Shown here in pieces: positions 27,355 through 37,643 of a stretch of DNA of 64,000 nt (the first letter of the stretch is position 1; each line of letters starts with the position of its first letter). Source of the DNA: Luteimicrobium subarcticum (GTDB lineage: Bacteria; Actinomycetota; Actinomycetes; Actinomycetales; Cellulomonadaceae). The notes under the pieces were generated by a model that saw nothing but the letters and a program-made list of their open reading frames with translations, had not been told where the DNA came from and searched no databases. The position numbers were made by a program, and so were the translations under genes. The DNA lies in assembly GCF_002798015.1 (NCBI RefSeq), contig NZ_PGTZ01000006.1, positions 744,001 to 808,000 of the forward strand, read 5' to 3'.

Positions 27355-29118
27355 TCAGCCTCCGTTGCCGAAGAAGTCACCGAACGGGTTGTCGTCCTGG
27401 CCGGACTGGCCGGAGCCGTCGCCCTGGCCGTCCTGGCCCGACTGACCCGAGCCGTCGCCCTGCTGGCCGGAGCCGCCGCCCTGGCCCGACTGACCCGAGC
27501 CGTCGCCCTGGCCCGACTGGTCGCCGCCCGAGCTGGCGGTCTGCGAGTCCTCCTTGACGGCGAGCGTCACGTCGACCGTCTTGGACTTGCCGTCGCGGAC
27601 GAGCGTCAGCTTCACGACGTCGCCGGCCTGGTGGGCCCGGACGTAGCCGGTGAGCGACTCGGCACCCGGCGTCGGGTCGCCGTCGATCGCGACGATCACG
27701 TCGCCGTTCTCGACGTCGGCCTTCGCGGCCGGCGAGCCGTCAGACACCGAGCTGACCTTCGCGCCCATGCGGGTCACGCCGTCCGCCGTCGCGGTGCCGT
27801 CGGTGAGCGTCACGCCGAGGAAGGCGTGCTTGGCCGTGCCCGAGCTGATGAGCTGCGAGGAGATGTTCTTGCCGACGTTGATCGGGATCGCGAACCCGAG
27901 CCCGATCGACCCGGACTCCGAGTCACCGCTCGACGACGAGCTCGAGAGCGTCGCGATGGACGACGTGATGCCGATGACCTGACCCTTCGCGTTGAAGAGC
28001 GGGCCACCCGAGTTGCCCGGGTTGACGGCCGCGTCGATCTGGATCGCGTTCGTCACGACGGCGTCGGAGCTGTTGTCGGTCGCCGTCGAGACGGGACGGT
28101 CGAGCGCGGACACGATGCCTGTGGTCGCCGTGTTCGCGAGGCCGAGCGGGTTGCCGACCGCGAGGACCGACTCGCCGACCGTGACGTCGTCCGAGTCGGC
28201 GAGGGTCGCCGGCTGCAGGTCGGACGGCGGGTCCTGGATCTGCACGACCGCGAGGTCCGACGTCGGGTCGGTGCCCACGATCTTCGCGGTGTAGATGCGG
28301 CCGTCGGACAGGGTCACCTGGACCTGGTCGTCCTGCGCACCCGACACCACGTGGTTGTTCGTCAGGACGTGGCCCTTGGAGTCGAGCACGACGCCCGAGC
28401 CCTCGGCCTCTCCGTTGCTGAGCTGGACCGAGATCGCGACGACCGACGGGGACACCGTCTTGGTGACGGCTTCCCAGTTCGGGTTCTCCGAGGTGGACCC
28501 CGACACGGGGACGGTCGCCTCGTCGGACGAGCGGTCGTTGCCGAGCGACGCGATGTTCGCCGCGCTGCTGCCGTCGTGGTCGTCCAGCGCGTACACGACG
28601 CCACCGGTCGCCGCGGCCGCGACGATCGCCGCGGCGGCGACGGAGCCGACGAGCGCGCCCCAGCCGGGACGGCGGCGCTCGCGCTTCGTCGCGGTGGCCG
28701 TGGCGGACCCGTCGGCGGGCGGCTGCGCCACGCCGAACGCGGCCCCGGGCTGCGTCGTCGGGTGCTGCGGCGCACCGTGCTGCGCGGTGCCGTGACCCGG
28801 CTGCTGCGTGTACGCGGCCTGCTGGCCGTAGGGAGCCTGCTGGCCGTACGGCGACTGCGGCACCTGCTGCTGGCGGGCGTAGCCGCCGTACGCCTGACCG
28901 GGCGCCTGCTGGCCGGGCGCCGGCACGGCGGGCTGCTGCAGGGTCGGCTGCGCGGGGGGCGCCGGGACGGGCTGGCGCGGGATCGGCTGGGTCGCGTGCA
29001 CCTGCGGGGCCGGGTCCTGCTGCGCTGCGGGCTGGTGCGCGGGCTGCTGAGACGGGGTCCCCTGCGGCGACGCGGGGTCCTGCGGAACGCGGTCGTTGTC
29101 GTTCGTCGGCTGGCTCAT
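27355..29118 (-). CDS. HtrA/DegP-like trypsin-PDZ serine protease
   Basis: 587 aa membrane-anchored protease. A long Gln/Pro-rich cytoplasmic region (1-150) precedes one membrane helix at about 157-178. The trypsin-like domain carries the triad in NNHVV, SDLAVV and GNSGGP. A PDZ domain follows (LGVTLTDG, KADVENGDVIVAIDG), then a C-terminal Gly-Ser-Gly-Gln low-complexity tail of tandem repeats. It degrades or refolds misfolded exported proteins. It lies downstream of menD after a 56-bp gap with a GAAG/GAGG ribosome site. The tail is the only repetitive coding DNA here. Confidence 0.93.
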   Translation of the reverse strand: MSQPTNDNDRVPQDPASPQGTPSQQPAHQPAAQQDPAPQVHATQPIPRQPVPAPPAQPTLQQPAVPAPGQQAPGQAYGGYARQQQVPQSPYGQQAPYGQQAAYTQQPGHGTAQHGAPQHPTTQPGAAFGVAQPPADGSATATATKRERRRPGWGALVGSVAAAAIVAAAATGGVVYALDDHDGSSAANIASLGNDRSSDEATVPVSGSTSENPNWEAVTKTVSPSVVAISVQLSNGEAEGSGVVLDSKGHVLTNNHVVSGAQDDQVQVTLSDGRIYTAKIVGTDPTSDLAVVQIQDPPSDLQPATLADSDDVTVGESVLAVGNPLGLANTATTGIVSALDRPVSTATDNSSDAVVTNAIQIDAAVNPGNSGGPLFNAKGQVIGITSSIATLSSSSSSGDSESGSIGLGFAIPINVGKNISSQLISSGTAKHAFLGVTLTDGTATADGVTRMGAKVSSVSDGSPAAKADVENGDVIVAIDGDPTPGAESLTGYVRAHQAGDVVKLTLVRDGKSKTVDVTLAVKEDSQTASSGGDQSGQGDGSGQSGQGGGSGQQGDGSGQSGQDGQGDGSGQSGQDDNPFGDFFGNGG

Positions 29119-29174
29119 GACCTCTACTTCACACCATCCCTCTGGAGTATGGCTGGACCATTCCTGGGAGTTCG

Positions 29175-31019
29175 CTACGAGTCGCTCGCGTCGGCATCGC
29201 CGCCAGCCCCGAGGACGGCACGCACGGCGGACAGCACCGACCGCGTCACATCGTCCCCTGCGCTCCGACGCCCCGCACGGTCGACGACGGCCTCCACGAC
29301 CACGAGCCCGTGCGGCGGCTCGGCGAGCGCGGCCGCCAGCGCGGCACGGGACTCGACGCGCACGTGCCTCACCCCGTACGCCGCGCACAGGGCGGCGAGG
29401 TCCACGTCGTGCGGCGTGCCGAACACCCGCTCGAACACGTCGGCAGGCGTGGACGCGGCGTCGCCGGGCTCGAGCGTGCTGAAGATCGAGCCGCCCCGGT
29501 CGTTCGCGACGACGACCTGGAGGTCCGGCCCGGGCTCCCCGGCCGCCCGCAGCAGGCCGCCCACGTCGTGCAGGAGCGTGAGGTCGCCGAGCAGGGCGCG
29601 CGCCCGCCGCGGGCTCCTGGCACCGCCGCGCCCCGGGCGCGCGGCCGCGAGCGCCACGCCCGTGGCCGTCGCGACGAGACCGTCGATGCCCGCGAGGCCG
29701 CGGTTCGCGACGACGGTCGGCGGCTCGTCCCACGCGGCGACGAGGTCGAGGTCACGCACCGGGCTGGACGACCCGACGACGAGGACGTCGTCCGGCGTGG
29801 ACGCGCGGGCGACCTCGGCGGCGACCTGCGGGCCGGTGAGCCCGTCCGCCCGGGTGTCGACGTGCGCGCGCACCGCGGCCGCTGCGGCGGCCGACGCGTC
29901 CTGCCAGGTCCGGGTCCAGGCGGCGGCCGCTGCTGTCGGGTCGACCGGTCGCAGCCATGCCCCGGGCAGCGACGGGAGCACGACGGCGGCGTGCCGGGCG
30001 GCGTCGGGCCACGGTCCGGCACCGGGCGCGACGACGACCACCTCCACGTCGTGGGGGGCGAGCCCCCCGGCGAGCAGCCGCTGGACCGGGCGCGACAGCG
30101 TCGGACGTCCCAGCACGACCACGCGCCGCACGCGGTCACCGAGCCCACCGAGCACCAGCGGGTGCGCGACGACCCGGGCAGGGCCGCTCGCGGCACCGGA
30201 CGACGGCTCGGCGAGCAGCGGCCACCCGCGCGCCTCCGCGAGGGCCCGGGCGGCCGGTCCGGCGCCGTCCCCCGCGACGACCACGGTCTCGACGACGTCC
30301 GCGGCCAGCGCGGGCGGCAGGTCCACGTCGACGGGGGGTGCGGGCGCGACGACGACGGGCGGGCGGGCGGGCGCCCCGATGGCGGCGTCGGCCGGGTCGT
30401 CCCGGGTGGCGGCCGGGACGAGCGGGTCGCGGTAGGCGAGGTCGAGATGCACCGGCCCGGGGTGGCCCGACCGGGTACCGCGGGCGGCGGCGACGGCCCG
30501 CGCGGCGAGGTGGTCGAGGTCGCGGAGCTCGCCGGGCCGTCCGTCGGGGGCGGGCACGTCGACGGTGAGCCGGGTCGCGCCGGCAAAGATCCCGACCTGC
30601 TCGGTGGTCTGGTTGGCGCCCGTGCCGCGCAGCTCGTGCGGGCGGTCGGCGGTGAGCAGGAGCAGCGGCACGCCCGCGTGGTGCGCCTCGAGGACGGCGG
30701 GGTGCAGGTTCGCGACCGCGGTCCCGGACGTCGTGACGACGGCGACGGGTGCCGCGACGGCACTCGCGACCGGAGCGGCCGCTGCGCCCGGCGCGCTCAG
30801 CGCGCTGCCGCGGGCGAGCCCGAGGGCGAGGAACGCGGCGTCCCGCTCGTCCACCCGGACGTGCAGGTCGATGCGCCCGGCGGCCGCGAGCTCCGCCGCG
30901 GCGAGGGCGAGCGGCGCGCTGCGCGAGCCCGGCGCGACGACGACGTCCCGGACACCCAGCACCGCCAGCGCGTCGAGCAGACGGTGGGCGGCACGGACGG
31001 ACGGTGGGAGCGCGGGCAC
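29175..31019 (-). CDS. menD: SEPHCHC synthase
   Basis: 614 aa ThDP enzyme that joins isochorismate with 2-oxoglutarate. The N-terminal APGSRSAPLALA, TSGTAVANLHPAV and ADRPHELRGTGANQT motifs are MenD hallmarks, and the C-terminal ThDP half has GDLTLLHD and NDRGGSIFS. The GTG at 31019 has a GGAGG touching the start codon, too close for a ribosome site; it is better explained as leaderless, with TAACCT six bases upstream. It follows menC on the same strand with an 85-bp gap. Confidence 0.94.
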   Translation of the reverse strand: MPALPPSVRAAHRLLDALAVLGVRDVVVAPGSRSAPLALAAAELAAAGRIDLHVRVDERDAAFLALGLARGSALSAPGAAAAPVASAVAAPVAVVTTSGTAVANLHPAVLEAHHAGVPLLLLTADRPHELRGTGANQTTEQVGIFAGATRLTVDVPAPDGRPGELRDLDHLAARAVAAARGTRSGHPGPVHLDLAYRDPLVPAATRDDPADAAIGAPARPPVVVAPAPPVDVDLPPALAADVVETVVVAGDGAGPAARALAEARGWPLLAEPSSGAASGPARVVAHPLVLGGLGDRVRRVVVLGRPTLSRPVQRLLAGGLAPHDVEVVVVAPGAGPWPDAARHAAVVLPSLPGAWLRPVDPTAAAAAWTRTWQDASAAAAAAVRAHVDTRADGLTGPQVAAEVARASTPDDVLVVGSSSPVRDLDLVAAWDEPPTVVANRGLAGIDGLVATATGVALAAARPGRGGARSPRRARALLGDLTLLHDVGGLLRAAGEPGPDLQVVVANDRGGSIFSTLEPGDAASTPADVFERVFGTPHDVDLAALCAAYGVRHVRVESRAALAAALAEPPHGLVVVEAVVDRAGRRSAGDDVTRSVLSAVRAVLGAGGDADASDS

Positions 31020-31025
31020 CCTCCG

Positions 31026-31031
31026 AGGTTA
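31026..31031 (-). promoter_or_regulatory. -10 box, leaderless menD
   Basis: TAACCT on the minus strand, six bases before the GTG. Confidence 0.55.
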
Positions 31032-31104
31032 GCCGCGCGCGGAGCCCGGCTCCGACCGAGGGGCCCCTGCCCGGCAGGTGAACCCGCGGGCCACACGGGC
31101 CTGC

Positions 31105-32145
31105 TCAGGCGAGCGATCGCACCCGGGCGAGCCGCCGCACCCACGCGTCCTGCACCTCCGACGACGCGCGTGCGGCGTCGAGCAGCGCCGGGTCGGGCGT
31201 CACGTGGTGCCCGGGCCCGGTCGGGACGGGGATCGCGCCGTCGACGGGCAGGAGCGACGGCGCGACGTCCCGGACGAGCAGCTGCGCGGTCGCGAGACCG
31301 CACGCGTGCGGCAGGTCGGGCAGCGCGGCGGCGAGCGCCACGCCCGCGGCGAGCCCGACGGACGACTCGAGAGCGGACGACACGACGACCGGCAGCCCGA
31401 CCTCCTCGGCGAGCCGCAGGCACGCCCGCACCCCGCCGAGCGGCTGCACCTTGAGCACCACGATGTCGGCGGCCTCGGCCCGGACGACGGCGAGCGGGTC
31501 CTCGGCCCGGCGGATCGACTCGTCCGCCGCGACGGGCACGTGCCCACCGCGTCGCACCGCGGCGAGCCCGTCGACGGTCGCACAGGGCTGCTCGACGTAC
31601 TCCAGCCCTCCAGCGGCGCGGTCGAGCAGGGGCAGCCGGCGGAGGGCGTCGTCGACGTCCCAGCCGCCGTTCGCGTCGATCCGGACGCGTCCGCCCGGGC
31701 CGAGCGCGTCGGCGACCGCGGCGATGCGCTCGATCTCCGCGCCCACGGGCTCGGGGTCGCCGCGCGTCCCGTCGGGCCGCAGCGGACGTTCCGCGACCTT
31801 GACCTTCGCGGTCCGGCAACCGCCGGACGCGCGGACGATCTCCGCGGCACGCTCGGGCCCGACCGCCGGCACGGTGACGTTCACGGGGACGGACGTCCGG
31901 ACGGGCTCCGGCCACCCCTCGACCGCGGCCTCGCGGGCGGCGCGCCACCAGGCGTGCGACTCGGCGTCGCCGTAGTCCCAGAAGGGCGAGAACTCGCCCC
32001 AGCCCGCCGGCCCGCGGACGAGCAGCCCGTCGCGGACGTCGAGCCCGCGGAACCGGGTGCGCATCGGCGTGGACCACACGACGGGGACGTCGAGACCGTC
32101 CTGGTCCGGGTACCGGGCCGGGCCGGCGTCCGACGCGGGGGTCAT
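31105..32145 (-). CDS. menC: o-Succinylbenzoate synthase
   Basis: 346 aa enolase-superfamily enzyme that dehydrates SHCHC to o-succinylbenzoate. The catalytic lysine motif TAKVKV, metal ligands in RIDANGGWD, YVEQP and ADESI, and the late VVLKVQPLGG are in order. The length suits the short actinobacterial MenC. The ATG start at 32145 overlaps the TetR gene stop by 4 bp, so the two are one transcription unit. Confidence 0.94.
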   Translation of the reverse strand: MTPASDAGPARYPDQDGLDVPVVWSTPMRTRFRGLDVRDGLLVRGPAGWGEFSPFWDYGDAESHAWWRAAREAAVEGWPEPVRTSVPVNVTVPAVGPERAAEIVRASGGCRTAKVKVAERPLRPDGTRGDPEPVGAEIERIAAVADALGPGGRVRIDANGGWDVDDALRRLPLLDRAAGGLEYVEQPCATVDGLAAVRRGGHVPVAADESIRRAEDPLAVVRAEAADIVVLKVQPLGGVRACLRLAEEVGLPVVVSSALESSVGLAAGVALAAALPDLPHACGLATAQLLVRDVAPSLLPVDGAIPVPTGPGHHVTPDPALLDAARASSEVQDAWVRRLARVRSLA

Positions 32146-32846
32146 GCGCCGTCCTCGCCCGAGACGGTCCGCACGAGCTCCCGCATGCGGGCGAGCGCGA
32201 CGGGCCGGACCGGCCGCCCCTCGGACAGTCCCGTCAGCGCCGCGCCGTCGACGACCGCGATGACGAGCTGCGGCGACAGGTCCAGGCCCAACCGGTCGAG
32301 CAGGTCGCGGACGGTGTCGTCGAGCTGGGTGCGCGTCGCCGCGTAGGTGCGGCCGAGGACGTCGGAGCGGCCCGCGACGACCAGGTGCTCGTAGAAGCCG
32401 CGCACCGCCGCGTCGTCCCCGCTCGGGCCGAGCGCGTCGACGATGCGCTCCGCCCGGCCCTCGGGGGTGTCGGGCAGGTCCGTCCGCTCCGCGACCTCGC
32501 GCGTGTGCGCGGTCCACCGGGAGACGAGGAGCCGGCCCGCGGCCTCGACGAGCTCGTCGAGGCCAGAGAAGTAGTAGGTGGTGGCCGCCAGGGGGACGTC
32601 GGCCCGGGCGGCGACCGTCCGGTGGGTCACCGAGGTCGGCCCGTTCTCGAGGATCAGCTCGGCGGCCGCGCGCACGATCGCGTCGCGACGCTGCGTGCCG
32701 CGGGTCTGACGCCTCGGCTCGGCCGCCGGACGACGCGGACGCTGACCGGCGACGCGCGGCCGGTCGGCGCCGGACGCGCCGGCCGTCCCGGGCGCGGACT
32801 GCGGGCGGTCGGCGCGGACCGGCCGCTCGGGACGCTCAGCCGTCAC
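32142..32846 (-). CDS. TetR family transcriptional regulator
   Basis: 234 aa. A basic, Pro/Arg-rich N-terminal extension of about 55 residues precedes a TetR helix-turn-helix (RRDAIVRAAAELILENG to LAATTYYFSGLDEL). The C-terminal ligand domain is unassigned. The GTG start has GGGGGGAG just upstream. It overlaps menC and is divergent from menB, so it may regulate menaquinone genes. No convincing operator palindrome is seen in 32847-32938, so this is inference from position. Confidence 0.85.
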   Translation of the reverse strand: MTAERPERPVRADRPQSAPGTAGASGADRPRVAGQRPRRPAAEPRRQTRGTQRRDAIVRAAAELILENGPTSVTHRTVAARADVPLAATTYYFSGLDELVEAAGRLLVSRWTAHTREVAERTDLPDTPEGRAERIVDALGPSGDDAAVRGFYEHLVVAGRSDVLGRTYAATRTQLDDTVRDLLDRLGLDLSPQLVIAVVDGAALTGLSEGRPVRPVALARMRELVRTVSGEDGA

Positions 32847-32938
32847 GGCTCCCCCCTCAGCCGGCGCGGCGCTTCGTTGCCGTGGCGCATGCTCTCTCCC
32901 CTGACCCCCCGTCGACGTAGCCGACACCGTACTCGCCC

Positions 32939-32944
32939 TAGAGT
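32939..32944 (+). promoter_or_regulatory. -10 box, leaderless menB
   Basis: TAGAGT six bases before the GTG; no ribosome site present. Confidence 0.55.
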
Positions 32945-32950
32945 GGACCG

Positions 32951-33934
<984 letters not shown>

Positions 33935-33938
33935 CCGG

Positions 33939-34469
33939 TCACGACGAGCAGGGCTGACCTGCGTCGGGACGCGACCGGAGGCGCACGGCGAGACCCGCGC
34001 CGCCGCGGCGCATGACGTGCGCGTGCGACCACGCGAACGCGGGGCTCGCGACCGGGCCGAGCGCGTTCATCCAGCCGCGCGTGGTCGCGACGTCCCACCC
34101 GACGACGACGCGGGTGCCCACGGGTCCGGGATCCTTGTCGCACCGGCCGCCCGGGCGTGCGTCCGCCGGCGCGAGGTCGACCGTCCCCCGTCCGACGAGG
34201 TCGCCGCGGACCGCGAACGTCGCCGCGACGGGCGGGCGGGCCGCGACGAGCGCGAGCTCGATCCGCAGCGTGAACCCGAACGGCGAGCGGTAGCGCAGGC
34301 GGGCGCGGGAGCCCACGTGATCGCGCGCGGCCGGTCCGAGCTCCACGACGTCCCCCGCAAGCCCCGGCCACCACGACGGCCACGACAGCGCCGGGTCGGC
34401 GAGGACCGCCCAGCACGCCTCCACGGGCGCGTCGAGCAGCCACGTGGTCTCGAACCGGTAGCGCCGCAC
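33939..34469 (-). CDS. SRPBCC family (polyketide cyclase/START-like) protein
   Basis: 176 aa single-domain protein. The start RRYRFETTWLLDAPVEACWAVLADP followed by Trp-rich WPSWWPGL is typical of SRPBCC small-ligand-binding proteins. It ends 5 bp from the menB stop, tail to tail. GTG at 34469 is chosen over GTG at 34478 because TAGCGT lies seven bases before it. The ligand is unknown; a hydrophobic molecule is likely from the fold. Confidence 0.8.
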   Translation of the reverse strand: MRRYRFETTWLLDAPVEACWAVLADPALSWPSWWPGLAGDVVELGPAARDHVGSRARLRYRSPFGFTLRIELALVAARPPVAATFAVRGDLVGRGTVDLAPADARPGGRCDKDPGPVGTRVVVGWDVATTRGWMNALGPVASPAFAWSHAHVMRRGGAGLAVRLRSRPDAGQPCSS

Positions 34470-34476
34470 GTCACGC

Positions 34477-34482
34477 ACGCTA
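34477..34482 (-). promoter_or_regulatory. -10 box, leaderless SRPBCC gene
   Basis: TAGCGT on the minus strand, seven bases before the GTG. Confidence 0.45.
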
Positions 34483-34568
34483 CGGCCGGGCACCCGTCGT
34501 CGCACGCACCCGCCGCACGCACCCGGCCTGCGTGCAGCGGGCCGACGAGTGCGACAGGGTGGGACGCG

Positions 34569-36326
34569 ATGAGCGATACCGACCGCGACGACCTCCCGAC
34601 CGAGCAACCCTCGTCCCAGCAGCCCGACGGCACCCGCCACGACGCGACGCCTCGACGCCGCCTGCTCCCCCGGTGGGCGCGGTGGACGCTCGCCGGCGTC
34701 CTGGCGGTGCTGGTGTGCGCGGTGTGGGGCGTCACGACGGCCCGGACGGAAGGCAGCCTCGGCCCCAACGAGGCGACGTACGCGGTCACGACCGACGGCG
34801 AGGTGACGGTCGACCTCGGCCCCCTGGGCACGCTCGTGGTCGACTCCCCCGCACCGCTGAACCTCGGCGTCGGGGTCACCGTGCACGAGATCCCCGCCGA
34901 GCTGACCTCGCTCAACCAGGCGCAGACGCTGTCCGTGCTCGGCGGCGACCTCGACTCCTACCTGCAGTTCTTCGCGACCCCCGAGACGACCGCCCGACGG
35001 GTCGCCACCGACCTGGCCGTCGACGCCGCGTGGCGGACGCTCGGCGCACTCGTCGTCGTCGCCGCCGTCGGCGCCGCGGGGTTCTTCCTGCTCGGCGCCG
35101 CCCGCCGCCGCGAGCTCGGGGCGCGGGCGTCCGCGCACACCGGGAAGCTCGCCGTCGGGACGGTCGTCGTGCTCGTCGCCGTCGTGGGACTCACCGCGAG
35201 CGAGGAGCGGGCCGAGCTCCCGCCCGCAGAGTCCACCCCCGTCCTCGCCGGGACACCGCTCGAGGGCGCCCGCATCACCGGGCGTCTCGCCGGCGTCATC
35301 GACACCTACGGCACGCAGCTCATCGCGCAGTACCGCAGCTCGCAGTCGTTCTACGCGCGTGCCGACGCCAGCCTGGGCCGGGCGTTCGACGTCCGGGACG
35401 CGCTGGACCGGGCGGCGGGGACGTCCTCGGGCGCGGCCGGAACTGACGGGACAGGCGCCAGCGCCGCGCCGCCGACGCTCGGCGCCGACCTCGGCGCGGC
35501 GGCGCTGCCGACCCCGTCCCCCGACACGTCGCACGTCGTCACCGCGCTCGTCGTGTCCGACCTGCACTGCAACACCGGCATGGCACCCCTCATCACGACC
35601 GCCGCCGAACGGTCCGGCGCGCAGCTCGTCCTCGACGGCGGAGACACGACCATCAACGGCACCAGCGTCGAGCAGGTGTGCGTCGACTCGTTCGCCGACG
35701 CGGTCCCCGACGGGGTCAAGGTCGTCGTCTCCGACGGCAACCACGACTCCCGGCTCGTGTCCGGGTTCGAGAAGAAGCGCGGCTGGACCGTCCTCGACGG
35801 CTCCGTGACGACGGTCGAGGGCATCCGGATCCTCGGCGACCGCGACGTCCTCGAGACCCGGATCGGTGTCGCGTCCCGCCCGAGCGGCAGCACCACCCCG
35901 GCGGAGCAGCAGCAGGCGCTCGCCGACGCGGCGTGCGCGGCGCGGTCCGACGACGGCACCCCCGGCGTCGACCTCCTGCTCATCCACGACCCGACCATCG
36001 GCGGGCCCGCGCTCGAGACCGGCTGCGTGCCGGACCAGGTGTCCGGACACCTGCACCGACGCATCGACCCGACGCAGGTCGGCCTCGGCATCCGGTACGT
36101 GAGCTCGTCCACCGCCGGTGCGACGCTCGGGCAGCCCACCGTTGGACCGCTGCACGGGACCGCCGAGATGACCGTCCTGCGGTTCGACACGCAGGCGCAC
36201 CGCATCCTCGACTGGCAGCTCGTGCAGGTCACCAAGAAGGGCGTCGCGACCGTCGGGCCGCGGCAGGAGTGGCCGACCCCGTCGTCCACGCCCGTGCCGC
36301 TCGGTCCGCTGCCGCCGGGCGACTGA
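34569..36326 (+). CDS. Membrane-anchored metallophosphoesterase
   Basis: 585 aa. A polar N-terminus, a helix at about 38-57, a roughly 100-residue outer segment, two more helices at about 158-178 and 195-215, then a calcineurin-like phosphoesterase domain. The metal-binding motifs are in order: VSDLHCN, LDGGDTT, SDGNHDS, LIHDP and SGHLHR. The substrate is unknown, and the active domain should face outside by the helix count. It is divergent from the SRPBCC gene. The ATG at 34569 has no clear ribosome site. Confidence 0.86.
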   Translation: MSDTDRDDLPTEQPSSQQPDGTRHDATPRRRLLPRWARWTLAGVLAVLVCAVWGVTTARTEGSLGPNEATYAVTTDGEVTVDLGPLGTLVVDSPAPLNLGVGVTVHEIPAELTSLNQAQTLSVLGGDLDSYLQFFATPETTARRVATDLAVDAAWRTLGALVVVAAVGAAGFFLLGAARRRELGARASAHTGKLAVGTVVVLVAVVGLTASEERAELPPAESTPVLAGTPLEGARITGRLAGVIDTYGTQLIAQYRSSQSFYARADASLGRAFDVRDALDRAAGTSSGAAGTDGTGASAAPPTLGADLGAAALPTPSPDTSHVVTALVVSDLHCNTGMAPLITTAAERSGAQLVLDGGDTTINGTSVEQVCVDSFADAVPDGVKVVVSDGNHDSRLVSGFEKKRGWTVLDGSVTTVEGIRILGDRDVLETRIGVASRPSGSTTPAEQQQALADAACAARSDDGTPGVDLLLIHDPTIGGPALETGCVPDQVSGHLHRRIDPTQVGLGIRYVSSSTAGATLGQPTVGPLHGTAEMTVLRFDTQAHRILDWQLVQVTKKGVATVGPRQEWPTPSSTPVPLGPLPPGD

Positions 36327-36356
36327 CGTCCGCGGGCGGCGCGCCGGCACCTGCGG

Positions 36357-36415
36357 TTCGTGACGCCAAGCACCGGGGCCGGGCGACGCGCGGCTGCGGT
36401 GCTCGGCGGCACGAA
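36357..36415. repeat. Inverted pair of 24-bp dispersed repeat, terminator-like
   Basis: Arms 36357-36380 (TTCGTGACGCCAAGCACCGG...) and 36392-36415 are imperfect inverses that form one long hairpin between convergent genes. The same element recurs at 58820-59194. Likely a REP-type mobile palindrome now used as a bidirectional terminator. Confidence 0.7.
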
Positions 36416-36422
36416 CCGGAGG

Positions 36423-37544
36423 TCAGGCCGCCGGGTCGGATCGGTCAGCAGGCTCCGGCTCGACCGCGCGACGCAGGGCCGCGAGCACGCCCGCGGCGTC
36501 GAGCGTGCCGAGCACGCCCGGGTGGTCGGCGCGCGCGTCGGCGGGGGCGTCGGACGGCAGGACCGCCACCCGCCCGCCGACCCCGGCACCGGCCTCCGCG
36601 CCACCCGCCCCCGTGGACGCCTCGGCGACGGCCTCGAGCGCGGCGGCGAGCGTGTCGCCCACGCGGACGACGGGCGCGTCCGGCGCCGGCGGCCCGCCCG
36701 CGGTCGCGTCCTCGCGCGACACCCGCGTGATGCCGAGCAGGCGCACGGGCGCGCCGTCGCCGACGAGGTCGCTGACCGCGTCGGTCGCCGGGCGCGAGAG
36801 CACGGCGACGGGGTCGTCGAGCTGCTCGACCACGCCGCCCCGGCTGAACACGGCCACCCGGTCGCCCAGGCGCACGGCCTCGTCGATGTCGTGCGTGACG
36901 AGCATGACCGTCGTGCCGAGCTCGCGCTGGATACGGTGGAACTCCTCCTGGAGGCGGCGGCGCCCCGCAGGGTCGACGGCACCGAACGGCTCGTCCATGA
37001 GCAGGACGGGCGGGTCGGTCGCGAGCGCCCGCGCCACGCCGACGCGCTGCTGCTCGCCGCCGGACAGCTCGTGCGGGTACCGCTTGCCGTACCGGTCGGG
37101 GTCGAGCCCGACGAGCTCGAGCAGCTCGGACGCGCGGGCCCGCGCACGCCGCCGGTCCCAGCCCACGAGCCCGGGGACGGTCGCGACGTTCTGCGCGACG
37201 GTCCGGTGCGGGAACAGGCCGACGCTCTGGATGACGTACCCCATGGACCGTCGCAGCCGGACGCGGTCCTCGCGGGTCACGTCGGTGCCCTCGACGACGA
37301 TCCGCCCCGACGTGGGCTCGACGAGCCGGTTCGTCATGCGCAGCGTCGTCGACTTGCCGCAGCCGGACGGTCCGACGAGCGCGAGGATCTCGTGCCGGCG
37401 CACCGCGAGCGACAGGTCACCGACCGCGACCGTGCCGTCGGCGTACTCCTTGCGGACGTGCTCGAAGACGATCGCGTCGTCTGCCGCCGTGCGCCCCGAG
37501 GTGCTGGACCCCGGACGACGGTCCAAGGGCTGGTTGTCGACCAT
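36423..37544 (-). CDS. Osmolyte/choline ABC transporter ATP-binding protein (OpuCA/ProV type)
   Basis: 373 aa. Walker A GPSGCGKST, signature LSGGEQQRVGVARA, Walker B LLMDEPFGAVDP and the H-loop THDIDEA are complete. The C-terminal part has a CBS-like region of low similarity. It energises uptake through the two permeases encoded divergently, with the binding protein at 39129. The ATG start at 37544 has TACGGT six bases upstream. The ligand (glycine betaine, choline or similar) is inferred from family. Confidence 0.9.
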   Translation of the reverse strand: MVDNQPLDRRPGSSTSGRTAADDAIVFEHVRKEYADGTVAVGDLSLAVRRHEILALVGPSGCGKSTTLRMTNRLVEPTSGRIVVEGTDVTREDRVRLRRSMGYVIQSVGLFPHRTVAQNVATVPGLVGWDRRRARARASELLELVGLDPDRYGKRYPHELSGGEQQRVGVARALATDPPVLLMDEPFGAVDPAGRRRLQEEFHRIQRELGTTVMLVTHDIDEAVRLGDRVAVFSRGGVVEQLDDPVAVLSRPATDAVSDLVGDGAPVRLLGITRVSREDATAGGPPAPDAPVVRVGDTLAAALEAVAEASTGAGGAEAGAGVGGRVAVLPSDAPADARADHPGVLGTLDAAGVLAALRRAVEPEPADRSDPAA

Positions 37545-37550
37545 CGTCCG

Positions 37551-37556
37551 ACCGTA
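37551..37556 (-). promoter_or_regulatory. -10 box, leaderless transporter ATPase gene
   Basis: TACGGT on the minus strand, six bases before the ATG. Confidence 0.5.
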
Positions 37557-37631
37557 CCGGCGTGCACTCGCACAGGCCCTGCGGGGACGCCCGTCCGACC
37601 GGCCCACCCGGCGAGAGTCGGTGCGCCCCGC

Positions 37632-37637
37632 TAGGTT
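37632..37637 (+). promoter_or_regulatory. -10 box, leaderless permease operon
   Basis: TAGGTT six bases before the GTG of the first permease. A direct repeat CGTCCGACCG occurs at 37545 and 37592 in this divergent gap; its meaning is unclear. Confidence 0.5.
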
Positions 37638-37643
37638 CGACGG

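Noticed and set aside
27360-27535. Tandem repeat DNA at the htrA 3' end as an independent element
   Set aside because: It is in frame and encodes the Gly-Ser-Gln tail of the protease.
32847-32938. TetR operator between tetR and menB
   Set aside because: Only short, imperfect symmetries were found, not better than chance in such GC-rich DNA.
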